A model generated the notes under the pieces. That model had not been told where the DNA came from, did not search any database, and saw nothing but the letters and a program-made list of their open reading frames with translations. A DNA stretch of 45,176 bases from a virus, in the IMG/VR virus record IMGVR_UViG_3300012920_000076, positions 1-45,176 of that record; one strand, given 5' to 3'. Below, one piece after another: positions 10,381 to 18,277 of the stretch. The position numbers were made by a program, and so were the translations under genes. Within the stretch, counting starts at the first letter, position 1; each line of letters begins with the position of its first letter.

Positions 10381-10387
10381 TGAAGCA

Positions 10388-10576
10388 TTACTTCTTAGCT
10401 CTCTTCGCTGGTGGTTTTTCCTCTGCCTCAGACTTGGATTGCTCCATGTCTTGCAGGAGTGCCAAAGCGCCGATTACTCTCTGTTCTTGAGTGCTTAGTG
10501 CTTTGAGCTGATCCTGTGTTTGGCGGAGTAGTCCCTCCAGTTCTTGTTTTTTTTCCGTAACTTCGTCCTTAGTCAT
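10388..10576 (-). CDS. Small coiled-coil protein, 62 aa
   Basis: Nearly all of it is a charged amphipathic helix (KKQELEGLLRQTQDQLKAL, then GALALLQDMEQ) followed by a Lys/Ala/Pro tail ending KRAKK. It sits between the 722-aa fibre (1-bp overlap) and the nozzle-like gene (7-bp gap). A coiled-coil trimerisation or fibre-adaptor role would fit. I do not recognise the family. Confidence 0.55.
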   Translation of the reverse strand: MTKDEVTEKKQELEGLLRQTQDQLKALSTQEQRVIGALALLQDMEQSKSEAEEKPPAKRAKK

Positions 10577-12744
10577 TAGGTCTTTATCTTTAGTGTTCCT
10601 GAGTCCTCATAGATCGCACCAACTGGCAAGCTTGATAGCACACTAGCAGGTGGGATATCTGGGTGTCTAAAAATGATGTATTGTGTGGAGCTTATCGTCT
10701 GCCTGTGAGTCTCAAAACAAGTATATCCAGTCGAGCCGTTATCATCAATCGTGCCTACACTAAAGCTGTCGCTGTTTGCGCTTATATTGTAGATGCCCCT
10801 ATTGGTGGACGCTCCAGTATCTATTAACTGTAGGGTGGATGAGTTTGCTGCCTTTAGTATTACAGTAGCGTTTTCTGGTGAATTTGTAGATGTCTGCTCA
10901 AAAAGAGCCAGAACATATCCATCATCATCCTTAACGTATAAATCTCCGTTTACGGTCAACTTGTATGCCGCACCAGCAGAGGTGGTTGTGTGCGGAGCGC
11001 CCCCAATACCTACATGCCCTGTGGCGTGGTCAATCTCCATGAAGTTATGCTCCAAGCTATCAGAGGAGTCATATATCTGAAAGTGAGTATTGCCACCTGT
11101 GGTGCTGATAGTAAATCTGGGGTGCGTGGATGATCCCGATTCAGTTAGGTCTAGACGAGCGCCATCGGGGCCTTCTGCCGTAAACTGACCTCTGCCGTCC
11201 GAAGCAAAGGCTTCTGCCCAAACAGTTGAATTGCCGGTATCGGCTTTAAGATATAACTCCGCGCCGCCGCCCGGATTTGTAATATATTGATTCCCGTAAA
11301 CTGTTAGCTCCCAACCTGCTTGTGCCGCACCGCCAATACCTACAGCGTCTTTGCCAGCATCGACGTAAAGCATGTTTGCGTTACCGCCAGACTCTACTCG
11401 AAAATCAATGCCTGATTCGCTAGTTTCGTTTATGACGACACTTCCAGTTGCGAGATCAATATCTATGACATCGTGAACCTTAGATTCCGTATTGTCATAT
11501 ATGTCGAAAGCAACTGTGTCACCTGCGTTCATGATGGTGAACCTGTCGTTGTTTCCTGACGCATTATCGTCTTGCATGTCTATCTTGGCTCCGCCGCCAC
11601 CCTGCATATATATCTGACCATAGCCTGTGGTGTGGCCAGATTTTACATGAACGATAGAGGTATCGGTGCCACTATAAATGTAGGCCTCCGTGCTGCCATC
11701 ACTATTGTCTACTCTGAATTGGCCATTTACCTTAAGGTCGTAGGCACCTGTGTCTGCATCGCCATTAATGCCTACGTTACCTGTGGAGTTGTTGATAGTG
11801 ATTGCCTGATTCCAGCCCCCTGAGCTTGTGCCATCGTAGTCGTATGTTCTGAAGAGAATATTATCGCCATTGTTCTTCAGGGAGAAAGCGTTATTTGTTG
11901 TCTGGCCTGTGTCCCTAATGAGAAAGAAACCTTCCGTGGTCCCAGTGCCAGTGCTGTCGAAATCCATTACCAAAGAGGTAGTATCTCCGACCACATCAAT
12001 CCTAGCTGAAGAGCCAGAACCAGTATCCTCCACAATTAGCTCAGTTCCCCCACTAGCTGAGGTAAGCTTTGTGTTGCCTGTTACTGTAAGCTCGTATGCT
12101 GAGATGGATGTGCTAGTATCTGCAGCTCCACCGATGCCTACGTTGCCTGTGGCGTTGTGGATGGTTAAGGCAGTACCAGAACCCGCAGTGTGGCCGTTGG
12201 TGGTATCGTAATTGTAGACTATAAAATCCGATGTTGTGCCAGTATTCCTTATATTAAGGCTGTTATTGGTGGACCCCACTGTTGCCGCTGTCGTGGTAAG
12301 GAACATCTCTGCTTGACCGCTAGTTCGTGTGTAAGCGTGAAGCAGCGTGCCCGTAGTTCCATCAAGTGTTACCTTTGAAGCTGCGGACGGGTCTTGTACA
12401 TAGAGCTCCGTATCGGTTCCTGAGTTATCTCCGAGAAGCCATTGACTGCCGTACAGCTTTAGCTCCCAGTTGCCTGTAGATGCAGCTCCACCGATTCCTA
12501 CTCCATCACTGCTTGCATCTACGTGCAGGGCATGTGTATTCCCATCTGACTCTACTCGGAAGTCATGGGCTGCATCGCCTGACTCATTAACTACAACATT
12601 GCGGTCAAGGAAGTTAGTCGTAGGAACAAGCTCCGTGAGCATGGACTCAAATTGAGTCTTAGGTATGGAGTTTGGTACGGCTGTGGCACTACCGCTGTTA
12701 GTAGTCCAGTCCGTAACTGTCGTATTGAAGTTAAGAGTGGCCAT
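10576..12744 (-). CDS. Tail fibre protein with five long repeats, 722 aa
   Basis: The protein is built from about five related modules. Each opens with a [GN]VGI[GN]G-A core, then a hydrophobic ...L.V.G strand, then an acidic strand such as ELIVEDTGSG or ELYLKAD. The module starts read GVGIGGAAS, GNVGIGGAAD, GNVGINGDAD, AVGIGGAAQ and GHVGIGGAPH. Between them are Ser/Thr/Asp/Gly-rich beta stretches. This resembles phage fibre shafts that trimerise through beta repeats. The N-terminus (NFNTTVTDWTTNSGSA) may attach to the virion. A separate C-terminal segment (ISSTQYIIFRHPDIPPASV) could be the tip. There is no Shine-Dalgarno sequence before the ATG. Role: receptor binding or baseplate fibre. Confidence 0.7.
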   Translation of the reverse strand: MATLNFNTTVTDWTTNSGSATAVPNSIPKTQFESMLTELVPTTNFLDRNVVVNESGDAAHDFRVESDGNTHALHVDASSDGVGIGGAASTGNWELKLYGSQWLLGDNSGTDTELYVQDPSAASKVTLDGTTGTLLHAYTRTSGQAEMFLTTTAATVGSTNNSLNIRNTGTTSDFIVYNYDTTNGHTAGSGTALTIHNATGNVGIGGAADTSTSISAYELTVTGNTKLTSASGGTELIVEDTGSGSSARIDVVGDTTSLVMDFDSTGTGTTEGFFLIRDTGQTTNNAFSLKNNGDNILFRTYDYDGTSSGGWNQAITINNSTGNVGINGDADTGAYDLKVNGQFRVDNSDGSTEAYIYSGTDTSIVHVKSGHTTGYGQIYMQGGGGAKIDMQDDNASGNNDRFTIMNAGDTVAFDIYDNTESKVHDVIDIDLATGSVVINETSESGIDFRVESGGNANMLYVDAGKDAVGIGGAAQAGWELTVYGNQYITNPGGGAELYLKADTGNSTVWAEAFASDGRGQFTAEGPDGARLDLTESGSSTHPRFTISTTGGNTHFQIYDSSDSLEHNFMEIDHATGHVGIGGAPHTTTSAGAAYKLTVNGDLYVKDDDGYVLALFEQTSTNSPENATVILKAANSSTLQLIDTGASTNRGIYNISANSDSFSVGTIDDNGSTGYTCFETHRQTISSTQYIIFRHPDIPPASVLSSLPVGAIYEDSGTLKIKT

Positions 12745-12763
12745 GGGGCAGAGTGGTTATGTA

Positions 12764-13249
12764 TTAAGCTACTGTGTACTTGAGGTCGCCAGCACTGAAG
12801 GTTAGCGTGGTGTTATTACCTACGGCCGTACTCGATGCTAACGGGCAAGCGATAAGAGGGAACGTATCGGTTCCATCGTCATAGTAAATAATGGCATATG
12901 TTATAGTTCCCCAGCTGCCAGTAGCTTGAGGAAAGCTTATGTCATACTCATTCTCCCATGAGCCATCGGTGCCAGATGTCGGCGTGATCTCAATACTGCT
13001 GGAGCCGCCATTGGTGCTGCTATTGACTCTGGAATAGTTATTCCCACTGGGCTCAGTAAAGGTGGTGAAGCGAGCGCCTAGTGAGCTGTCTGTTGCCAAA
13101 GCAATGTAGACATATCCAGATGACCAGTTGCTGTAAACATCAGCCAAGCTGGAAACATTGCTGAAAGAGTGATTCGTGCTAGCCTCACTGGTTTGTCCAT
13201 TGATGTAGTCGCCGATAAGGTCTTCAAGTTGTGCGGATGCGTGTGCCAT
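12764..13249 (-). CDS. Tail fibre-associated structural protein, 161 aa
   Basis: The sequence has the layout of a widespread small phage fibre domain: YIALATDSSLGARFTTFTEP, a Tyr-Ser-Arg strand, a central S-rich strand, then ISFPQATGSWGTITYAIIYY, then a PLASSTAVGNNTTLTFSAGD end. I know this pattern (ALATD...F.EP.G..Y.R...FP.A..SWG...) from phage tail-tip or fibre proteins, where it forms a beta sandwich. It is preceded by a good promoter-like element and has no Shine-Dalgarno sequence. The exact location in the tail is inferred. Confidence 0.65.
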   Translation of the reverse strand: MAHASAQLEDLIGDYINGQTSEASTNHSFSNVSSLADVYSNWSSGYVYIALATDSSLGARFTTFTEPSGNNYSRVNSSTNGGSSSIEITPTSGTDGSWENEYDISFPQATGSWGTITYAIIYYDDGTDTFPLIACPLASSTAVGNNTTLTFSAGDLKYTVA

Positions 13250-13285
13250 GATAAAATAAGATTAGGTTGTGGTTAGTATGTGGAA

Positions 13286-13314
13286 AAAATATGCCTTCTG
13301 TTTAATAGTGTCAA
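13286..13314 (-). promoter_or_regulatory. Putative sigma70-like promoter before the 161-aa fibre gene
   Basis: On the minus strand TTGACA (13309-13314) is followed by 17 nt and TATTTT. The -35 is perfect and the -10 matches 4 of 6 bases. The -35 overlaps the TGA of the upstream 79-aa gene, so the element is squeezed into a 61-bp gap. The expected start site lies about 35 nt before the fibre ATG. The start of the spacer (CTTGACACTATTA) resembles other intergenic motifs at 29,491 and 41,727. Confidence 0.5.
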
Positions 13315-13550
13315 GGGGTATCTTCCTCGGTGTACCAACCTCCGCTGGGGTCATTGAGTATCGATAGTATCTCGGAGTGGCTGTATCCAGTCTTACCAGA
13401 AAGGAACGATGGAGTGGCGCCCTCGTATTTTACGAAGGTCTGGGTCTTGTCGTTATTCCACCGCAAGGTGCTTTGGCTGGACTCAAGTACCTGCTCGAAA
13501 TTAATATTAGTCGCCTCGTCGGCGGTTAAGATTACATATGTTCTACTCAT
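13311..13550 (-). CDS. Small hypothetical protein, 79 aa
   Basis: The short soluble sequence opens with a beta strand (MSRTYVILTADEA) and ends acidic (TEEDTP). It is coupled to the LamG adhesin gene by an ATGA overlap and lies between two fibre genes. A fibre-assembly chaperone or a small virion protein would fit the position. I do not recognise the family. Coding status is supported by the tight packing and the absence of alternative genes here. Confidence 0.5.
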   Translation of the reverse strand: MSRTYVILTADEATNINFEQVLESSQSTLRWNNDKTQTFVKYEGATPSFLSGKTGYSHSEILSILNDPSGGWYTEEDTP

Positions 13551-14941
13551 GGTGTATCCGTGCTAAATGTGACTCCATTCTTAAGGTCAGCCGTGTTGTT
13601 ATTTATTGAGTTATCCAATACACTTCCAGTGCTGCCGTTCACTGAGTTGTTCTCGAAACGCCAGTATCCAACCAAGTTGTCCTTCGATGCGTAGTTGCCT
13701 GAGTTAACAGATAAATCAATAGGTGTGCCACTGTTGTATACGGCCTCAACCTCTGATGAGGTTAGCGCCTCACTCCAGATGGCGTATTCATCTACATAAC
13801 CATCAAGGTGATGGCTTGTTATGTACTTACCTACATTATGGTAATTCCCGCCACCAAATCCAGTTCCTAAGCTACTATGGGTCTTGGAGTCAGAGTTGGT
13901 GCCATTTACATATAGCGTAACAGTCGTGCCAGAGCGAACCACGCATACATTGTACCAAATTCCAGTAGAGGTCGTTATATTTACATGTGGATACTGGTTG
14001 GTCCATGTACCACCTTCACTGGCCCACAATTTAAAGCCTGCCGAGCTTGCTAGGTAGTTCAAGCGCATCATGCCGTTACTGGTATTAGAGTCGCCCATGT
14101 ACCAGAAGATTTGATTGGCCGATGAATTAGCCTTAACCCACATAGACATGGTAAAATCATTAGTGCCAATCTCGCTACTTGGGTCAAATGCGACTGCGTC
14201 TATGTAAGTGTTAGCCCCATCTAGAGAAACGCTGTAGTTATTTGACCAAACTGGACTAGATGTGGAAAATAGTATCCCGTTTCTAGTGGTTCCAGTTCTT
14301 CCGTTTCCAGAGGAATCTACTATTGTTCCACCATCTCCAGATACGCTATTATCCTCAAATCGCCAATACCCCTGCAGTATTCCAGAAGAACTATAATCTC
14401 CCGTGTCCGATGTAAGGTCGAATGCTTTTCCGCTGTTGTAAATCTCGGCTATTTCGGCGGCGGTCAGTACGCCTCCAGTTCCTCCCGATCCAGTTCCACT
14501 CCATATGGCAACCTCGTCAATCAGGCCGTGATATGATGGGAATGCACTCGTACTCACAAAAGCCCCAATCGCAGTTGCACTAGCCGTGCTTGTGCCAAAG
14601 TCCACCCCCCAGTGCAAGCTGGTTTGCGTGCCTTGCAAGATACCATCGACATACAATTTAGCGGTTGTGCCTGTTCTGGTATATGCGACATGATACCACC
14701 TCCCCGTTACTGCTGCTGGGCCAGTAATTGAAGTCAAGGACCCGCTCGATCCTAATCTTCCGTAAACTTGTATTTTTTTGGTCCCCGAAACATCCTTAAG
14801 TCGCAGTCCGATGTACTCAGAGCTGCTTGCTGAAGAGCCCATATGAAGTGCATACTGGTTACTGCTTACACTACTAAAGTTAAGCCACATGCTAACTGTA
14901 AAGTCATTGGTGCCGATTATTGTGTGGGCGTTGAAGCTCAT
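13547..14941 (-). CDS. LamG (concanavalin-like) adhesin, 464 aa; its first domain starts in the previous gene
   Basis: Two LamG-type lectin domains are visible. Hallmarks are NDFTVSMWLNF and NDFTMSMWVKA, LYVDGILQGTQ and LYVNGTNSDS, the IDEVAIW and VDEYAIWSEAL strands, IAEIYNSGKAFDL and VEAVYNSGTPIDL, and GYWRFEDNS or GYWRFENNS. The first domain lacks its opening strand (SNNY...LDG), which is encoded at the 3' end of the upstream ORF. The second domain, from about residue 230, has its own SNNYSVSLDG. The start is an ATGA overlap with the upstream stop. LamG domains often bind glycans, so a role in host attachment is likely. Either this is a reinitiated separate chain, or it and the upstream ORF form one adhesin of about 1,150 residues through a frameshift. 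Confidence 0.75.
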   Translation of the reverse strand: MSFNAHTIIGTNDFTVSMWLNFSSVSSNQYALHMGSSASSSEYIGLRLKDVSGTKKIQVYGRLGSSGSLTSITGPAAVTGRWYHVAYTRTGTTAKLYVDGILQGTQTSLHWGVDFGTSTASATAIGAFVSTSAFPSYHGLIDEVAIWSGTGSGGTGGVLTAAEIAEIYNSGKAFDLTSDTGDYSSSGILQGYWRFEDNSVSGDGGTIVDSSGNGRTGTTRNGILFSTSSPVWSNNYSVSLDGANTYIDAVAFDPSSEIGTNDFTMSMWVKANSSANQIFWYMGDSNTSNGMMRLNYLASSAGFKLWASEGGTWTNQYPHVNITTSTGIWYNVCVVRSGTTVTLYVNGTNSDSKTHSSLGTGFGGGNYHNVGKYITSHHLDGYVDEYAIWSEALTSSEVEAVYNSGTPIDLSVNSGNYASKDNLVGYWRFENNSVNGSTGSVLDNSINNNTADLKNGVTFSTDTP

Positions 14942-17001
14942 AGCTCTATGTAGTCATCTGATCCATCTAGCTGGATACTATAGTTATTACTAAACGAGGA
15001 TGATGTTGCCGTACCAGTAGCAGAGCCTCCTATGACTATGTTTCCAGTTGCCGTTCCAGATACTCCTGTGCCTAGGGTTGCTGTGGCACTACCGCCAACT
15101 ATTATGTTGCCTGTCGCTGCGACAACGGCAGTTGAACTACCTACTGGAACGCTACTACTAAACTGAATTCCGTTCTTCAAGCTGGCAGAATTGCCCTGCC
15201 CTGAGTGATCTATGACTGTGCCCGTGCTACCATTTACAGTGTTATCCTCGAACCTCCAGTAACCCTGTAGGTCTGTTGACCTGTCAGTATTATAAGAACT
15301 GGAGTCAGTCAAGTCATTGGGCTCACCACTATTGTATATTGAACTAACGTCACTAGAGGATAGCGTTACATCCCATACGGCCACCTCGTCCAATAGACCC
15401 CCAACTGACCCCTGCACGGCTGAGCTAATGACTCGACCTCCAATTGCTAGGTCTTGTTGGGGTGCAGTGGAGCTTACGGAGCCTAGTGAGGTTGTGCCTA
15501 TCGGTGTAGTGTTTCCGTCTAGGTATATAGACAATGTTCCATTGGCTCCCGATGATGTAACCACAATGTGATGCCAGTCGTTATCCGATATTGCGTTTTG
15601 TACATTAATATTTACTGCGCTACCTGACCAAGAGTGTACCTTTATTGATTTAGTGGCACCTTGGGACGAGCGATTGTCGTACCAAATTTGGATTCCTTTA
15701 TAAGTTCCTGTGTAGTTGTTTGCCAGCAGTACCTGAGCTGCATTTGCCAAGTAATTATCGAGCTTAAACCAAATGCTGGCGCTATATGTTAGGGTAGATG
15801 TAAGGAAATCATAAGTGCCAGCAGATAGTGATCCAACAACAGGTGCGTAGTCATTGGCCCCATCTAGCTGAATCGCATAGTTATTGCTGTATGGTGTAGA
15901 TGCTGTTGCTGTAGCACTACCGCCAACTATTATGTTGCCCGTGGCTGTAGCATTAGTTGTGGATGAACCCATGGAGGTTACGCCAGACGCTGAGCCACCT
16001 ATGACAATATTACCTGTAGCAACCCCATTGGCTGTAGATGATGTTGCCGTTGTTGCGGTTGCGCTACCGCCAATTAATATGTTACCTGTGGCCGAAGGAT
16101 TAACTACTGTGCTAGTTGCTGTAGACGCTGTAGCCGAGCCACCAATTACTATATTGCCTGTTGCGCTATATGAAGTAGGAGCACCACATGGCATCGGGAA
16201 TGAGACAGGGAAATTGAGAGGCCAGCAGGTTGAGGATGGAGTTGCGGAACTTCCACCAATTACAATATTACCAGCTGCGGATGCTGTCTGGGTTATGCCT
16301 ACACTTGATGTAGCTGATCCACCTATAGATATATTTCCAGTTGCAGACACTGTCTGAGCTATGCTTGTGCTTGCTGTAGCTGATCCACCCACAGCAACAT
16401 TACCAGTTGCGGATGCGCTTACCGATACTGATGTGGATGAGGTTGCAGATCCAGTAATGGATATGTCGCCAGTTGCGGATGCCGTCTGCGTTATACTGGT
16501 TGATGATGTAGCTGATCCACCGATAGCTATATTGCCAGTTGCACTTGCAGGCGCAGATATGGATACACTAGTTGCCGCAGAACCAGATATAGCGATATTG
16601 CCAGTTGCGGAACCTGTTGCACTAATATTAATGGATGGAGCTGACGATGAGCCTCCGATAACTATGTTTCCAGTTGCGCTTGCTGGCGCAGAAACAGAAG
16701 TCAATGCGGTTGAGCTTCCGCCTATAACCACACTACCAGTTGCGCTTGCTGGAGCAGAAATAGAAGTAGATGCGGTTGCTGCACCAGTTATAACTACTGT
16801 TGCTGTTGCTTGCTCTTCTTCCTCTAATAATAAAGTCGCTGTTGCTGATCCACCTACGCCAATATTACCTTGGGCTACTCCATTTTGTATATTAGATATA
16901 CTAGCGTCAGCGGAACCACCTATGGCAATTCCCCCAGATGCTACAGCTAAAGCTATCCCTACTGGCGTAAAGCGATAGCTATTTATTATATGGATAGCCA
17001 C
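14938..17001 (-). CDS. Repeat-rich adhesin/tail fibre, 687 aa, with one complete LamG domain
   Basis: Residues about 22-365 hold some fifteen copies of an approximately 20-residue Ala/Ser/Thr/Gly motif (core ATGNIVIGGSATAS). A full LamG domain follows (SNNYAIQLDGANDYAP through VDGN-like strands, LLDEVAVWDVTLSSSD, IYNSGEPNDLT, GYWRFEDN). Two more repeats come after it, and then the first 16 or so residues of another LamG domain before the stop (SNNYSIQLDGSDDYIEL). An insertion between repeats 11 and 12 contains CWPLNFPVSFPMPC, two Cys flanking a Pro-rich loop. The repeats probably form a beta-solenoid or trimeric shaft that displays lectin heads. The N-terminus (HIINSYRFTPVGIALA) may attach to the virion. 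The gene is coupled to the downstream LamG ORF. Confidence 0.75.
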   Translation of the reverse strand: MAIHIINSYRFTPVGIALAVASGGIAIGGSADASISNIQNGVAQGNIGVGGSATATLLLEEEEQATATVVITGAATASTSISAPASATGSVVIGGSSTALTSVSAPASATGNIVIGGSSSAPSINISATGSATGNIAISGSAATSVSISAPASATGNIAIGGSATSSTSITQTASATGDISITGSATSSTSVSVSASATGNVAVGGSATASTSIAQTVSATGNISIGGSATSSVGITQTASAAGNIVIGGSSATPSSTCWPLNFPVSFPMPCGAPTSYSATGNIVIGGSATASTATSTVVNPSATGNILIGGSATATTATSSTANGVATGNIVIGGSASGVTSMGSSTTNATATGNIIVGGSATATASTPYSNNYAIQLDGANDYAPVVGSLSAGTYDFLTSTLTYSASIWFKLDNYLANAAQVLLANNYTGTYKGIQIWYDNRSSQGATKSIKVHSWSGSAVNINVQNAISDNDWHHIVVTSSGANGTLSIYLDGNTTPIGTTSLGSVSSTAPQQDLAIGGRVISSAVQGSVGGLLDEVAVWDVTLSSSDVSSIYNSGEPNDLTDSSSYNTDRSTDLQGYWRFEDNTVNGSTGTVIDHSGQGNSASLKNGIQFSSSVPVGSSTAVVAATGNIIVGGSATATLGTGVSGTATGNIVIGGSATGTATSSSFSNNYSIQLDGSDDYIEL
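15890..16940 (-). repeat. Tandem approximately 60-bp coding repeats of the adhesin shaft
   Basis: On the minus strand about fifteen imperfect units encode (A)TGN-[IV]-x-[IV]-GGSAT-A/S. Each unit is about 20 codons, with the cores conserved and the linkers varying from APASATG to short Thr/Ser runs. Two more copies lie at about 15,020-15,110 after the LamG domain. Copy-to-copy differences are substitutions rather than identical copies, so the array is not a recent pure expansion, but it could still change length by recombination. Confidence 0.75.
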
Positions 17002-17006
17002 AGGAA

Positions 17007-17276
17007 CTACTTCCTCATGGACTTCTTGCCCCTACATTTCCACTTCTTTCTGGAAAGGTCATTAGGGCAAGGTGGGTTCTTGCACTTCTTAATCTTGGCA
17101 GAGCGTGCACAGTATGCATCGCCCTTCTTGGTGCCCGGACGGATTCTATCTCCTCCGCCCTTGGCTTTGCCTGCTTGGCCATAAGAAACCTTACGAGTTC
17201 TTCCCGTCTTAGGGTTCCTTACAACCTTGGTAAATCTTTTGCCCTTTGCGGGCTTCTTTGTCTTCCTCTTGGCCAT
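17007..17276 (-). CDS. Small basic cysteine-containing protein, 89 aa
   Basis: More than a third of the residues are Lys or Arg. The core reads RIRPGTKKGDAYCARSAKI, then KKCKNPPCPNDLSRKKWKC, giving four cysteines that could bind one zinc. The PGTKKGDAYCARS stretch resembles small uncharacterised proteins I associate with marine phages and algal viruses (DUF6321-like; tentative). A nucleic-acid-binding or head-associated role would fit the charge. It overlaps the upstream fibre start by 1 base. The function is unknown. Confidence 0.55.
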   Translation of the reverse strand: MAKRKTKKPAKGKRFTKVVRNPKTGRTRKVSYGQAGKAKGGGDRIRPGTKKGDAYCARSAKIKKCKNPPCPNDLSRKKWKCRGKKSMRK

Positions 17277-18277
17277 TATCCTGTGCAGGTTATAAGAGTA
17301 TTTGTGGTTCCTAGAGGGAAGGTTATCGGGAAGGCTATGGTTCCACCTTGGAGATTAATTGAGCAGGTTCCGACATATCCGACGAGTGTCACCTTTAGAC
17401 CAGATGCTCCAGTTGGTGCTGATAAAACATTCACCTTAACCTCGGAGTCCATGGTTATAGGTACTGGTGAGCTGTTTTGCCCAATAAGGAATGTGGATGG
17501 AACTCCTGCTTGATATGTAGTAGTGGAACCTGCTGCGATTTCTACTTGATCGGTTATTGCTGTTCCGTCTACTAAAACCTTAAGCTCGACAGGACTTGAT
17601 GCCGTATTTGTTACAAGTGATGCCCTTACCTCTGTGCAAGTAAATCCATAAGGCATTCTAAATGTGGACTTTACGCCAGTACCTATGTCTCCTGTTTCTG
17701 ATGAACAGGCAAAAATAAAGCTATCTAGTATAGTAGTTGCCTCAAGAGTTGATATCCTCGTTTCGTGCGCGGCAATCTCTGTGTTAGTTGTCGCAATCTC
17801 TGAGTTTAAATTGTTGGTCAGATTTGTTATATCTGTCCTTAAATCTGCAATGTCAGTATCATTAGACTGCAGTTGCGATCTAGTTGACTCAGCATATGTC
17901 TCTATCGCCTGAAGAGCCGCCTTTACTGTAGATGTATCACTAAAGATTGATCCAGTAAACTCGCCGAGGTTAGTGGCATTCGCAGAAGTCCCCAGCAAGT
18001 TATGTATATTTGCAAGCTGTGTCGTGTGGGAGCTGCTTGTAGTCTCTAAGGTGGTTATTCTTGATCCATGCGAATCTACGGTATTCTCAAGTATAGTGAT
18101 CCTTGATGAATTGGAGCTTATCGCCGCAGTGTTGGCATTAATGAGTATAAGAAGCTCTGCCTTAACAGCCTCAAGCTCGCTCAGTAATGCGAATGAATCT
18201 ACAAGGGTAGCCCACTGACTTTCTGTGGGTCTATCTCCATACTGCAGGTATGATTTTAGAGTCTCTCTATTTGCCAT
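17276..18277 (-). CDS. Coiled-coil tail fibre, 333 aa
   Basis: Residues about 25-200 are long heptad-like helices with repeated ...SRITTLE..., ANTAAISSNSSRITILE and NSEIATTNTEIAAHETRIS segments, typical of a trimeric coiled-coil shaft. Residues about 205-333 are beta-rich and hydrophobic (FRMPYGFTCTEVRASLVTN, then ITMDSEVKVNVLSAP), probably a globular tip. The N-terminus (LKSYLQYGDRPTESQWATLV) is a motif common at the start of phage fibre proteins. It overlaps the connector-like gene by 1 base. Role: tail fibre or fibre-like decoration. Confidence 0.7.
   Translation of the reverse strand: MANRETLKSYLQYGDRPTESQWATLVDSFALLSELEAVKAELLILINANTAAISSNSSRITILENTVDSHGSRITTLETTSSSHTTQLANIHNLLGTSANATNLGEFTGSIFSDTSTVKAALQAIETYAESTRSQLQSNDTDIADLRTDITNLTNNLNSEIATTNTEIAAHETRISTLEATTILDSFIFACSSETGDIGTGVKSTFRMPYGFTCTEVRASLVTNTASSPVELKVLVDGTAITDQVEIAAGSTTTYQAGVPSTFLIGQNSSPVPITMDSEVKVNVLSAPTGASGLKVTLVGYVGTCSINLQGGTIAFPITFPLGTTNTLITCTG

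Noticed and set aside
14938-17001. Diversity-generating retroelement acting on the repeat adhesin
   Set aside because: No reverse transcriptase or template repeat was found in the window, and variation among repeats is not adenine-biased to the eye.
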